The notes: generated from the sequence alone by a model not told the origin. Shown: positions 8,374 to 17,377, counted from the stretch's first letter. The stretch: 64,000 nucleotides of DNA from DAMCZI01 sp032095175 (GCA_032095175.1 DAMCZI010000011.1:60825-124824); one strand, 5' to 3'. Made by a program: numbers and translations.

Positions 8374-10467
8374 TCAGGCCTTGGTAATGCTGCAGTTTAA
8401 TGATTTTAGCACTATATAGCCTGAGATTTCATCCCGCAGGTTATGGTCTATCACAGAGTTTACATTTGAGTTCCTCCAACCTTCATTTTCTGTAAACTTC
8501 CCTCCTCCATGAGGTGCATGAACAATGCCTTTTCCTATTCTATCCGTTATTAAAGCCTTAAATGATACTTGTCCATATTTGGTTTTCAACAAAACCGTAT
8601 CCCCATTTTTTATACCTCTAGCCTCTGCATCAACAGGATTTATCTCAACAACAGGTGCCTTTTCATACTTAATAAGTTCATCTATTTCAATGTACTGGGA
8701 ATTTTGCCTTACAAGCCCCCTTGCCCCTGTGGTCAATGTTAAAGGATACTCTATATCTTCCTCATTTTTTTCATACATATAGTCATATGGATCCTTATAT
8801 ACAGGCAGTCCCTCAAATCCATACTTCTCCAATATCGAAGATTTTATCTCAAATTTTCCTGTAGGAGTTGGGAAGCCTTTTTCCCCATCCTTTCTCAACT
8901 TTTCTGTTTCATATTTTTTATATATTGCCTCAGCTTTGCTTGAATCATAAAAAGCCTCATTATTCTTCTTTAATTCCTCTAAAAAACGTGGTTCATTTTC
9001 AAAGGACTTGTTTATCAATTCTTCTTCATTTTTAGGATATTTGTATCCATATCCAAGCCTTTCTGCTATTTCACCTAGAATAAACGTATCTGCCTTTGCT
9101 TCACCTATTGGTTCTATAATCCTTTCTCTTATGCAAACTCTATCAACATAATACTGAAAGGAACAGGTTTCATAATAGGTGGCTGCTGGAAGTATTATAT
9201 CTGCCCATTTAGCCTCTTCCGGCATAAATCTATCCACAATCACAAGAAAATCCAACTTATTATATACCTTTTCCCATAAATCCGGATTAGGATATGATGT
9301 TATAGGAGAGCCTCCTATTAATATCAAAGCTTTTATCCCATAGGGGTCTTCATTTAAAACTGCCTTCGGAAATTCATCAAAATGTCCCCTTCCTGCAAGG
9401 GCATAAAACAGTGGATATTCCTTTGCTCCTATAGGTAAATTATCTTTAGGTAAAACACTTTCTTCAACTATATCTAAAGGATAGGTATCTATATATAATC
9501 CCCCTTTAGCATCTATGTTGCCTGTTATACCTTGTAAAATATATATTGCCCTCATATTCTGAATTCCGCTGTTTGCATATTCAAGGCCTGTATAAAATGT
9601 TATTGCTGTCCTCTTATCAGCGGCCACTGACTTTGCTAAAAACAAAATGTTCTCCTTTGATATTCCACAAAGCTTTTCTACCCTATCTATATTAAAGTTA
9701 TTTACATATTCCTTTAATTCTTCAAATCCAACACACCATTTTTCTACAAATTCTTTATCATACCAGTCATTTTTGATGATTATATCTATAACTCCAAGAG
9801 TCAATGCTCCATCTGTACCCGGTCTTATTGGAATCCAAAGATCTGCTAAATCAGCAGTTTGATTCTTTCTAGGATCAATGGATATTATTACAGCTCCTCT
9901 TTTTTTAGCTTCCTTAATCTTTCTATAAGCAACAGGAGGATTATTTTTATATGGATTTATTCCCCATACTATTATTGTGTCTGCATTTTCATAGTCTTCA
10001 TCTGTACTTCTGCTGTTCATACCCAGTGTGGTAACAGGTGCAATTAATGTAGAAGCCACATTACAGATAGATCCACAATCTAAATCATTTGGAGAGCCAA
10101 ACTCCTTTAATGGCGCATCCCCAAAAACATATAAGGAGTCCTCTAGAGTGCCCCTTCCCATATAACTTGAAACAGCCCTAGCTCCAAATTCCTTTTTTAT
10201 TTTCTTTAATTTTTGCTCAATTATATCTAAAGCCTCTTCCCATGTTCCTTCCTTAAAGCTGATTTCTTCCTTTATACCAGTTCTGATTAATGGTCTTATA
10301 ACTCTTTTGGATGAATATATTATTTCTCTAGCTTTTGCTCCTATAGGACAAAGGTTGCCATAAACAGATTCCCTATCTGGCTCTACCTTAAAAATTTCAC
10401 CGTTTTCTATTGTTGTTATAACATGACATCCTGTAGGACATATTCCACAAATACATTTTTTCTTCAT
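8374..10467 (-). CDS. Molybdopterin (bis-MGD) oxidoreductase, DMSO reductase family
   Basis: The 697-residue enzyme carries an N-terminal [4Fe-4S] site C7-x2-C10-x3-C14-x25-C40, molybdopterin domains, and a C-terminal MGD-binding domain (EINPVDAEARGIKNGDTVLL, APHGGGKF). In the metal-ligand region the sequence is DCGSICNVAST, so Cys135 is the likely Mo/W ligand. No in-frame TGA is present, so it is not a selenoenzyme. There is no Tat signal, so it should be cytoplasmic. Size fits single-subunit formate-dehydrogenase-like, acetylene-hydratase-like or uncharacterised clostridial members; the substrate is unknown. It is the first gene of an operon with a binding-protein importer, mobA and mobB. 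GAGGTG lies just upstream of ATG 10467. No electron-transfer partner gene is adjacent. Confidence 0.88.
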   Translation of the reverse strand: MKKKCICGICPTGCHVITTIENGEIFKVEPDRESVYGNLCPIGAKAREIIYSSKRVIRPLIRTGIKEEISFKEGTWEEALDIIEQKLKKIKKEFGARAVSSYMGRGTLEDSLYVFGDAPLKEFGSPNDLDCGSICNVASTLIAPVTTLGMNSRSTDEDYENADTIIVWGINPYKNNPPVAYRKIKEAKKRGAVIISIDPRKNQTADLADLWIPIRPGTDGALTLGVIDIIIKNDWYDKEFVEKWCVGFEELKEYVNNFNIDRVEKLCGISKENILFLAKSVAADKRTAITFYTGLEYANSGIQNMRAIYILQGITGNIDAKGGLYIDTYPLDIVEESVLPKDNLPIGAKEYPLFYALAGRGHFDEFPKAVLNEDPYGIKALILIGGSPITSYPNPDLWEKVYNKLDFLVIVDRFMPEEAKWADIILPAATYYETCSFQYYVDRVCIRERIIEPIGEAKADTFILGEIAERLGYGYKYPKNEEELINKSFENEPRFLEELKKNNEAFYDSSKAEAIYKKYETEKLRKDGEKGFPTPTGKFEIKSSILEKYGFEGLPVYKDPYDYMYEKNEEDIEYPLTLTTGARGLVRQNSQYIEIDELIKYEKAPVVEINPVDAEARGIKNGDTVLLKTKYGQVSFKALITDRIGKGIVHAPHGGGKFTENEGWRNSNVNSVIDHNLRDEISGYIVLKSLNCSITKA

Positions 10468-10601
10468 ATATATTCACCTCGTCTTTTTTCGACATCATAA
10501 TTTTACAAATTTCACAATTACAATTGTACCTTTCCAACCTTTACTAAACAAATAGGATATATTAATAGATAACGTTTTCCTTATTGATTATTCAAATAAG
10601 C

Positions 10602-10698
10602 AAAGTGACAGGTACTTGGGTTATGAGTCTTTTAGAAATGGAAGCATTTATACATACCCCATCTAAAACAAGCCATAATTCAAACACCTGTCACCTTT
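10602..10698. repeat. Palindromic repeat, family A, copy 2
   Basis: The left arm begins AAGTGACAGGTACTTGGG; the right arm ends CACCTGTCACCTTT. It shares GTGACAGG...CTTG and CCTGTCACCT with the copy at 35421. It lies between the molybdoenzyme operon start and tRNA-Ala. Confidence 0.65.
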
Positions 10699-10760
10699 AT
10701 GTTGATTACAAATATACATATAGAACTTTTAAAAATCATATGATATAATAATTTAAATTT

Positions 10761-10836
<76 letters not shown>

Positions 10837-10973
10837 AAAAAACAAACCATATATTACATAACTAACGGGTTCCATTCTGAGGTGCAAAATTAAAGAACAC
10901 ATATAAAATCTAAAATTAATATTTTATCTCAAAACAAGGTAAAAAGTATAAATTCACAATTAAAATCACAAAT

Positions 10974-11019
10974 AAGAAATGCCCTGTTATCTGGGATTTC
11001 AAATAACAGGGCATTTCTT
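10974..11019. terminator. Perfect 17-bp inverted repeat downstream of tRNA-Ala
   Basis: AAGAAATGCCCTGTTAT (10974-10990) and ATAACAGGGCATTTCTT (11003-11019) are exact complements around a 12-base loop. It is suited to terminate transcription from either side, but lies about 140 bases past the tRNA. The rest of 10837-11139 shows no gene. Confidence 0.55.
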
Positions 11020-11139
11020 ATAAGCATAATTTTTTATTAATTTTAAGTATATGTATTTAATGAACAATATGAGAAAAATACGAATTAAAACACAGTAAAA
11101 TTCACTTCTGAAATAATACGATATTCTGGTTCCTTGACT

Positions 11140-11799
11140 TTATTTTCTCTCTACAATTTCACCATTATTTTTCAAAATACTCTTCTCTGGAATATAACCT
11201 CTTACAGAACTTAATGGATAAACAATACTATCTTTTCCTATTATTGTCCCTGGGTTTAAAACTGAATTACATCCTACTTCCGATAAATCGCCTACAATTG
11301 CACCAAATTTCCTTAAACCAGTTTCAATAATATCTGTACCATATTTTACTTTTACTAACGTTCCATCGGACTTTAAATTGGAGGTTATTACACCTGCCCC
11401 CAAATGAGCTTTATACCCTAATATTGAATCACCAACATAATTATAATGCGGAACCTGCACTTTATTAAAGAGAATCGAATTTTTAATTTCAGTTGAGTTT
11501 CCTACTACAACATCATTACCAATGATAACATTTTCTCTAATGTAAGCGGAATGCCTTATTTCACAATTATAACCGATAATCGCTGGACCTTTTATCAGAA
11601 CACTTTTTTCAATAGTAGTGCCTTTGCCAACCCATACAAATTCCTCTATTCTTTCAAAATCCTCTGGCAGATTTTTTGCGTATTCAAAAATGAAATTCTT
11701 AATTTTTGTAAGAGCTTCCCAAGGGTACTTAACCCCTTCAAATATTGCTCTTGTATCTAATTCTTCAATGTCTAATAGTTTGTGAACTGAAATGTTCAT
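11140..11799 (-). CDS. Left-handed beta-helix protein, sugar-nucleotide acyltransferase-like
   Basis: The 219-residue protein consists largely of hexapeptide repeats (GKGTTIEKSVLIKGPAIIGY, then IIGNDVVVGNSTEIKNSILF), which fold as a left-handed beta-helix. The arrangement resembles the C-terminal half of GlmU-like or glucose-1-phosphate thymidylyltransferase-like proteins, but no nucleotidyltransferase domain is present. It may be an acyltransferase or a regulatory remnant of one; the substrate is unknown. ATG 11799 follows GAGGAGG by 6 bases. It is the only intact gene inside the tRNA-bounded segment, so it could be cargo of a former mobile element. Confidence 0.7.
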   Translation of the reverse strand: MNISVHKLLDIEELDTRAIFEGVKYPWEALTKIKNFIFEYAKNLPEDFERIEEFVWVGKGTTIEKSVLIKGPAIIGYNCEIRHSAYIRENVIIGNDVVVGNSTEIKNSILFNKVQVPHYNYVGDSILGYKAHLGAGVITSNLKSDGTLVKVKYGTDIIETGLRKFGAIVGDLSEVGCNSVLNPGTIIGKDSIVYPLSSVRGYIPEKSILKNNGEIVERK

Positions 11800-11833
11800 C
11801 ACAATCCTCCTCTAATTTATTTCGTCATTAATA

Positions 11834-11885
11834 ACATATGTACCTTAATATATTATAAACCACTACTATATTAAGGTACATATGT
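11834..11885. promoter_or_regulatory. Perfect 17-bp inverted repeat upstream of the beta-helix gene
   Basis: ACATATGTACCTTAATA (11834-11850) and TATTAAGGTACATATGT (11869-11885) are exact complements with an 18-base loop, 35 bases upstream of the start codon. It could be a regulator-binding site or an RNA hairpin in the leader. Confidence 0.5.
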
Positions 11886-12059
11886 AAAGATGTTTACTTT
11901 ATCTGAAATAAATAATATCTTCATAAGTGTATACCCTATCAACAATACCTAACCTTTTGGCAGGGGTGAATAGATATTTTCTATATTGCTTCCTAAAGCT
12001 ATCGTCAGATAAGGCAGTATACTGGTCAGAAAAATCTATAAGAATTTATAAAACAGCCC

Positions 12060-12660
12060 TTAAAATCTATAAATCTTTCTGTAATTCGCTCTTCTTGAGA
12101 AGTCTAGGTTGAGCCAGATAACTTGGTCTATATTGTTAAGCTTACTTTTATAATTTAATCTTTTCCTGATATATCCCTTTATCCACCTAGAAAGTTTCCT
12201 TTTTATATGTGCTGGAAGTTTATCTTTCCAGCTTACAAAGCTAATATCCTCCATTATAAGTTCTGATGGATTATCATTTGAACTAAACCTATTTATTTCT
12301 CTATTAATGTAGCTTTTAACCTGGGAATCAAACCTGTTCTTATTTCTGTTATATTTAACTTTTCCCATGTTTAACCTTTCTATATTATCAGCTTTTTTGG
12401 TATTTCCTTTTTTCATACTTCTTCATTAATGCCAACAATCTACTTCTTTTAGCGTTTACTTGATTTAATCGTTCAGTTTCCATGGTTGTATCCTTCCTCC
12501 TCAAAGAGTTTCTTAACACCATTTACTATAGCTTTATTCTTATGACTTCTAGTCCCATAGAGTTTTTCGGAAGAACTTCTTATAACTGAGGGTACATTCT
12601 GAACGAGTTCCTTCTCATATGACTTTTCTTCAAAAACAAGTAAAAATATATTTTCAGCAA
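12060..12660 (-). pseudogene. Decayed TnpB-like transposase (IS200/IS605 type)
   Basis: Three short frames together look like one TnpB-family gene. The 5' part ends VKKLFEEEGYNHGN, a second frame reads METERLNQVNAKRSRLLAL, and a third (12060-12416) contains INREINRFSSNDNPSELIME and ISFVSWKDKLP, then LSRWIKGYIRKRLNYKSKL. The last parts match the TnpB region before the catalytic AYTSQ and zinc-ribbon segment, which is missing. At least two frame changes and loss of the C-terminus make it non-functional. It lies inside the segment bounded by tRNA-Ala and its partial copy. Confidence 0.6.
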
Positions 12661-12690
12661 CCGTGATTCGAGTCTCATTGTCTCTACCAA
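12661..12690 (+). repeat. Copy of the tRNA-Ala 3' end (att-like direct repeat)
   Basis: TTCGAGTCTCATTGTCTC at 12667-12684 is identical to tRNA-Ala bases 10814-10831, and the similarity continues into TACCAA versus CACCAA. No other part of a tRNA is present here. This is the pattern left when an element integrates into a tRNA 3' end. Confidence 0.8.
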
Positions 12691-12845
12691 ATGTATACTT
12701 GTAGCTATATCTGATAGGAGTCCGCTGCAAGATCGCTCGTTACATTAACAATTTCATTATAAATTCATGTGCTTTATATATTGACTATTACAGCAATTAA
12801 ATATATTATAAACAGAACATATGTAATAAATTTGGGAGGATTAGT

Positions 12846-14036
12846 ATGTTCGAAAAATTGAAATCACAATTTAACAAGAAATATACTGCTATTTCTATGT
12901 ACGTAATTTTAACAGCTTTAATTATTTTTATATTAGCCTATATTATAACTCGTTTAAATGTTGTTTTTAGTGGTATACATGGGGTTTTATCTTATATTGG
13001 AAATCTATTAACTCCAGTATTTATTGGTGTAGTAATTGCCTATATTTTAGATCCATTAGTTGGTGTATTTGAAAAAATGTACAGAAAGATGAAGCATTTA
13101 AAAGTTAAGAATGAAAAGAAATATAGGTCTCTTTCAGTTTTCTCTTGTATACTCATAGTTTTACTACTTATAGTCTCACTGTTAGGTGCTTTTGTATTTA
13201 GTATTACAAGGCAAATTTCAGGTATGAAAATCGATGAGGTTATCAAGATAATTACTAACTATATAAATAGTTTTTCTCACTCCTTAAGGGGTATTGAAGA
13301 TAAGTTAGCTTCCTTTAATATTGGCTCTAATGGAGTTAAACAATATATTACTCAATTTTCTACTTTTCTTGTAACAGGATTGAGCAATTTTGCTAACAAT
13401 TTAACTGTAAATGCTCTTAATATATCAGGATATGTTTCAAATCTTGGTCTGGGATTAATAATCGCTATATATTTACTTATAGATAAAAAAGATTTCCTTA
13501 GATATTTAAACATGCTTTCAAAGGTTTTGTTTTCTGACAGAATTGCGGACAAGTTAAAGGGTTATTGGCATGATTTTGACAATATATTCTCAGGTTATAT
13601 AAGAGGAACAATCTTAGATGCTCTATTTATGAGTGTAGTATTAAGTATATCCTTATCCATTATCGGCATTAAATTTGGTGCATTAATTGGAGTGTTGGCA
13701 GGGCTTTGTAATTTAATTCCTTACTTTGGACCAATTGTAGCTTTTGTTGGCACAGTATTCTTTGGGATGTTAAATGCACAATACATTAGAGTTATAGTAG
13801 CAATTGTAGTTTTAATTATTGTACAGCAAGTAGATGGAACTATTGTAGGACCAAAATTTTTAGCTAACAGCGTATCTTTAAAACCTGTAATTATATTGGT
13901 AAGCGTAATTATTGGTTCAAAAATAGCCGGCGTAGCTGGTATGGTATTAGCAGTACCTGTAACAGCTACTATAAAATTGTTTATAAAAAGATATATTGAT
14001 AGAAAGATTACAGATGAGAAGCTTGGAGAACTGTAA
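12846..14036 (+). CDS. AI-2E family (PerM/YtvI-like) membrane transporter
   Basis: The 396-residue protein has eight or so membrane segments with the family layout: two near the N-terminus (YVILTALIIFILAYIITRL), a long middle soluble region (MKIDEVIKIITNYINSFSHS), then a C-terminal bundle with LCNLIPYFGPIVAFVGTV and VDGTIVGPKFLANSVSLKP. Members export small molecules or act in sodium/proton exchange; which applies here is unknown. GGGAGG precedes the ATG. It is a single-gene unit just outside the tRNA-bounded remnant, followed by a strong terminator. Confidence 0.88.
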   Translation: MFEKLKSQFNKKYTAISMYVILTALIIFILAYIITRLNVVFSGIHGVLSYIGNLLTPVFIGVVIAYILDPLVGVFEKMYRKMKHLKVKNEKKYRSLSVFSCILIVLLLIVSLLGAFVFSITRQISGMKIDEVIKIITNYINSFSHSLRGIEDKLASFNIGSNGVKQYITQFSTFLVTGLSNFANNLTVNALNISGYVSNLGLGLIIAIYLLIDKKDFLRYLNMLSKVLFSDRIADKLKGYWHDFDNIFSGYIRGTILDALFMSVVLSISLSIIGIKFGALIGVLAGLCNLIPYFGPIVAFVGTVFFGMLNAQYIRVIVAIVVLIIVQQVDGTIVGPKFLANSVSLKPVIILVSVIIGSKIAGVAGMVLAVPVTATIKLFIKRYIDRKITDEKLGEL

Positions 14037-14038
14037 AT

Positions 14039-14090
14039 AAAAAGGCTCTATACAGCTAATTATAAAATAGCTGCACAGAGCCTTTTCTAT
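14039..14090 (+). terminator. Rho-independent terminator after the AI-2E family gene
   Basis: AAAGGCTCT pairs with AGAGCCTTT, with a further inner CAGCTA/TAGCTG stem, and is followed by TTCTATT. It begins three bases after the stop codon. Confidence 0.8.
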
Positions 14091-14111
14091 TATAAATATC
14101 TTTAAGGCGTA

Positions 14112-14327
14112 TTATTCTTCCCACAATTCATCAGCAAGCTTTTCTATTCTCTCTTTTTGACTTTCAATTTCTTTGCTGTCAATTTTAAAGCCTTCTTCAT
14201 CCTCAAATATTATATCCCCCTCTTTAACATTCTCAGGGAGTTTTGCTCTTTCTATGTTTATCATTTTGCCTTCTTCATCTTCACATACAGCAAAATGATC
14301 CTCAAATCTATCTATAACATACTTCAT
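14112..14327 (-). CDS. DUF3006 small protein
   Basis: A 71-residue acidic protein beginning MKYVIDRFEDHFAVCEDEEG, which matches the DUF3006 pattern (short beta-strand-rich domain with a bound for acidic residues and GDI). Its function is unknown. It lies 23 bases after the metallo-beta-lactamase lipoprotein gene; these two families commonly occur together in Firmicutes, so they probably act in one process. ATG 14327 follows GAGGTG; a GTG nine bases upstream overlaps that site and was not chosen. Confidence 0.75.
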   Translation of the reverse strand: MKYVIDRFEDHFAVCEDEEGKMINIERAKLPENVKEGDIIFEDEEGFKIDSKEIESQKERIEKLADELWEE

Positions 14328-14350
14328 CCTAAACACCTCAAAATTTTTAA

Positions 14351-15307
14351 CTATTTTTTACTTTTTCCGTATGAATAACTTCCTGACTTAACACTAAATT
14401 TTATAGTTTTACCATCGGATGTACATACTATTGTTCCACTTTCATCGGTTCTATATATTTTTATTCCTCGGCTTTTCATTTTGTCCATTGTTGCCTTATG
14501 AGGGTGACCATAATCATTGTCCTTTCCTGCACTAACGATTGCATATTTAGGGTTAACCTTATCAAGGAATGCCTTTGTTGATGAAGAACCACTGCCATGA
14601 TGTCCAAGCTTTAATACATCAGCTGAAAGATCAAAACCCTTAGCTATCATTTCCTTTTCTGATGTACCCTCTGCATCTCCAGTAAGCATGAATGAATTTT
14701 CCTTATATACAACTTTAATTACCACTGAGTACTCATTTAAATCTTCATACTCCTTACCATTTGGAGCAAATATTGCACATTCTGCATCTCCAATATTAAA
14801 TTTTGTTCCTGGAGTTGGAGATGAAATCTTTAGCTTTTTAGCCTTTATTGCCTTTAAAACATCCTCATAGGTTCTTGTATTTGAAGTTGCCCTTGGCATA
14901 TATATTTTCCCTATGTCAAATTCCTCAATAACCTTATCAAGTCCGCCTATATGATCCTCATGTGGATGTGTTCCAACTAAGTAATCAATTTTCTTTATCC
15001 CATTCTTTCTAAGGTAATTCACAACCAGTTCTGAATCATCATTATTTCCTGCATCTATTAGCATCGTAGAACTTCCCTGCTGAACCAGGATGCTGTCAGC
15101 CTGACCAACATCTATAAAATGTATCTTTATCCCAGAAGCTGAAGTTTCCTTAGTATCTTCTGTTGCGTTCTTATTCTCGACAGTTGGTGTATTTTCTTTT
15201 TCATCAATTGGTACTTCAATGGAACATCCTGAAATAAAGATTGTAAAAAGCGAAAGTAGTATCACTATAAATAGTATTGCCTTATCCTTAATGCTGCGTT
15301 TTTTCAA
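14351..15307 (-). CDS. ComEC-like metallo-beta-lactamase domain lipoprotein
   Basis: The 318-residue protein has a lipoprotein signal (lipobox ISGC around residue 28), a low-complexity linker rich in Glu/Asn/Thr, then a metallo-hydrolase domain. Zinc-ligand motifs are THPHEDHIGG, TGDAE and LGHHGS, in the order found in the C-terminal nuclease-like domain of the DNA-uptake protein ComEC. Stand-alone secreted versions are often suspected to be extracellular nucleases or phosphodiesterases. It is anchored outside the membrane and lies in an operon with a DUF3006 gene. All metal ligands appear intact. Confidence 0.85.
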   Translation of the reverse strand: MKKRSIKDKAILFIVILLSLFTIFISGCSIEVPIDEKENTPTVENKNATEDTKETSASGIKIHFIDVGQADSILVQQGSSTMLIDAGNNDDSELVVNYLRKNGIKKIDYLVGTHPHEDHIGGLDKVIEEFDIGKIYMPRATSNTRTYEDVLKAIKAKKLKISSPTPGTKFNIGDAECAIFAPNGKEYEDLNEYSVVIKVVYKENSFMLTGDAEGTSEKEMIAKGFDLSADVLKLGHHGSGSSSTKAFLDKVNPKYAIVSAGKDNDYGHPHKATMDKMKSRGIKIYRTDESGTIVCTSDGKTIKFSVKSGSYSYGKSKK

Positions 15308-15346
15308 TGCTGTAACCTCCTGAATATTTAATCTACTTATATTTTA

Positions 15347-15889
15347 TCATATTCTACTTAATTTTTTCTCTTTGTCACCCACCATTTTATTAATTTCAGC
15401 CTGCACATCTTTTCTGAAATCATCCAGAGTCTTTCCATACTCCTTGAAATATCCTATTGGATCTACATGGGTCGTTTCTCTCCATTTTTTCGAAATCTCA
15501 TAGTGGGATATGAGATTTTCAACTGTTACATTTCTAATATTCATAACCCTTGTAAACAGATATGCTGTAAGCCACACTCCCTTCTCCCAGATAAGATTAA
15601 ACTTCTTATCATCATGGATTCTAGGTCTACAGAGCTCAATTCCAATATATTTTTTATTTGCAGTCCGTCCAGCATGCCAGGCTCTTTCATCCCAGGGTAT
15701 TGTCTGGATAATATTATCCCAATCGATAAATGCATGGGCAGATGCTCCTCTATAATTAGAATTGAAATATTTAAAATGGTTTAATGCAGTAGCTCCAGGG
15801 TTTGCAGTTTCATGAATCGTTACCCCTATGGGATTAAGCCTTATACTAGGTCTGTTTTTTGAAATAAACATCCTTATTATTTCATACAT
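15347..15889 (-). CDS. N-acetylmuramoyl-L-alanine amidase (Amidase_2 type)
   Basis: The 180-residue protein has the zinc amidase fold: IGVTIHETANPGA supplies the first His, AWHAGRTANKKYIGIELCRP the central segment, and TTHVDPIGYF the late His and Asp. It cleaves the bond between MurNAc and the peptide stem of peptidoglycan. No signal peptide is seen, as in phage-type or spore-associated amidases, so it may act from the cytoplasm after lysis or in the spore. ATG 15889 has AGGTGA 6 bases upstream; an upstream TTG in frame overlaps that site. It is divergent from another amidase-type gene at 16103. Confidence 0.88.
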   Translation of the reverse strand: MYEIIRMFISKNRPSIRLNPIGVTIHETANPGATALNHFKYFNSNYRGASAHAFIDWDNIIQTIPWDERAWHAGRTANKKYIGIELCRPRIHDDKKFNLIWEKGVWLTAYLFTRVMNIRNVTVENLISHYEISKKWRETTHVDPIGYFKEYGKTLDDFRKDVQAEINKMVGDKEKKLSRI

Positions 15890-16102
15890 GGACAATCACC
15901 TCATCATTATTTCATATAGTATAGATTGTCCTAATTATGTAAATTTACATATTTAGCTTTTATAAGGATCTTAGATACTAAAACTATTCTCCTGCTAACA
16001 ATAATATATGTACAAAGATCTAAATATATCATATATCAATACTGTGGCTATTTTACTTGAAAAGCATAGTATATATTATATCTTTTTTAAGGGGAATGAA
16101 AA

Positions 16103-16648
16103 TTGCAATATAGAGAGATGTTAAATAGCAATAGGTACTCCAGAGAATATGCAGTAAAATATGCCTTGGAATATGGGTTAAAATCAAATCCATCCTATAA
16201 ATATTTTAAGGTTCAAGGAGATGGTGGAGGGGATTGTTCAAACTTTATATCACAATGCCTAAGAGCTGGTGGTGCTCCTATGGATTATAATGGACCATGG
16301 TCATGGTGGTACAGTACCTCAACAGGTAAATCAGATGAACATAGGTGGTCTGTAACATGGGCAGTTGCACATTCTCTTTATTGGTGCCTAAAATCAAGAC
16401 ATCGCCTTGGACTAAAAGGCTTAATAGCAGTTGAAGTGCCTGAACTGAATATGCTCGAGCTTGGAGACATAATACAATATGAAAATGCTTCAGAAAAAAT
16501 ATATCACTCTGCAATAATAACATCCTTTAAAGAAAGAAAAGATATAAGGGAACCTCTAATAACTCAACATAGTTATGATGCAGTAAACACAGCCTTTTTA
16601 AAGCCTAAAGCAACTAAAATGCATTTTATGAAAATTGTTGTGCTATAA
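16103..16648 (+). CDS. Putative amidase domain protein (Amidase_6, NlpC/CHAP-like)
   Basis: The 181-residue protein shows the Amidase_6 layout: YSREYAVKYALEYGLKSNP, then GGGDCSNFISQCLRAGG with the catalytic Cys, and ITQHSYD near the C-terminus with the His. The family belongs to the papain-like cysteine peptidases that often act on cell wall. No signal peptide is visible. The start is TTG 16103, chosen because GGGG lies 8 bases upstream; no ATG nearby is better placed. It is divergent from the amidase at 15889 and is followed by a bidirectional hairpin. Confidence 0.8.
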   Translation: MQYREMLNSNRYSREYAVKYALEYGLKSNPSYKYFKVQGDGGGDCSNFISQCLRAGGAPMDYNGPWSWWYSTSTGKSDEHRWSVTWAVAHSLYWCLKSRHRLGLKGLIAVEVPELNMLELGDIIQYENASEKIYHSAIITSFKERKDIREPLITQHSYDAVNTAFLKPKATKMHFMKIVVL

Positions 16649-16680
16649 TGCATATTCAAGATTGCTGAGCTTTATAACCA

Positions 16681-16714
16681 TCTTCCCTCTACTTATATAA
16701 AAGCAGAGGGAAGA
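16681..16714. terminator. Bidirectional terminator hairpin
   Basis: TCTTCCCTCT (16681-16690) pairs with AGAGGGAAGA (16705-16714) between two convergent genes. Confidence 0.75.
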
Positions 16715-16759
16715 TATATCTATTATAGTTTATTCAATATAATCTCTACAGCATCACTT

Positions 16760-16951
16760 CTAAAATCTTGTAAGATTTATACTTCTATAATCCCAGACTT
16801 TTGCTGGATAATCCTCCTCTGACCTTATAAATGGTGTACTCTCAGGGTTATCACTTATGGTGTCATATTCCTCAGACCTTGCACTTATAACAGGATTGTA
16901 TTTGGTCATTGAAAGATCAATTGCACTTTTCTGAACATATCTTCTCTCCAT
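16760..16951 (-). CDS. Small protein of unknown function, 63 residues
   Basis: A short polar protein beginning MERRYVQKSAIDLSM, with no membrane segment or recognised motif. It is accepted as a gene because AAGGGGAG lies 7 bases upstream of ATG 16951 and the frame is bounded by its own convergent terminator at 16681-16714. The composition (many Ser, Asp, Glu, Arg, Tyr) is unlike random translation of AT-rich DNA. Neighbours give no clear hint of its job. Confidence 0.5.
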   Translation of the reverse strand: MERRYVQKSAIDLSMTKYNPVISARSEEYDTISDNPESTPFIRSEEDYPAKVWDYRSINLTRF

Positions 16952-17255
16952 AATAACTCCCCTTTTTATATTATGTTGCCCAAGTCAACCATTTTCATTC
17001 GACATAATTTGTATCATTTCACCTATAAGCTACAAAAATGATACTGTATCATACTACTATAATGTCTAACTTTGTCGATTTTGTATACCATAAATGTTAA
17101 ATTTATAAATTTTGCTTATTTTTGTGTTGGAAATTGTAAATTATAATTATTATCTGTCACATTTTATGATAACATATAGTATAAAGTATAAGACCTGTTC
17201 TTAGTTTCTTAAATTATATTGGTCACAATAAAGATTTTACATTAGGTGTTGTCCT

Positions 17256-17367
17256 ATATACAAATCGTAAATTCTTTACATTTTGTTTTTTAAACAGCCC
17301 TGCTAAATTGGTTCGACTCTAGGATGTTTAAAAAGACAGAATGTAATAGAATTTTTGATTTGTATAT
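17256..17367 (+). repeat. Palindromic repeat, family B, copy 2
   Basis: The left arm 17256-17300 (from ATATACAAATCGTAAATTCT) and the right arm 17322-17367 (ending GATTTGTATAT) are imperfect complements around TGCTAAATTGGTTCGACTCTA. The stretch AAACAGCCCTGCTA followed by ATTGGTT is shared with the copy at 37691-37799 on the other strand. Confidence 0.7.
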
Positions 17368-17377
17368 ATTAATAAAT

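Noticed and set aside
10033..10100. Selenocysteine in the molybdoenzyme
   Set aside because: The metal-ligand position is an ordinary Cys codon (Cys135) and no in-frame TGA or SECIS-like hairpin is seen.
8374..10467. Naming the molybdoenzyme a formate dehydrogenase
   Set aside because: The fold and cofactor sites fit, but no formate-specific context (partner subunits, formate transporter, fdhD) is present, so the substrate is left open.
10474..10600. A molybdenum-cofactor riboswitch before the oxidoreductase gene
   Set aside because: The space is short and no Moco RNA motif could be recognised.
11927..12112. A 61-codon frame on the plus strand
   Set aside because: No ribosome binding site and overlaps the decayed transposase; the opposite strand also has a short open stretch without recognisable motifs.
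12661..12730. N-terminus of a frame (12473-12730, minus) running through the tRNA copy
   Set aside because: The first 20 or so codons are the reverse of the tRNA-derived repeat; only the part below about 12660 resembles the transposase.
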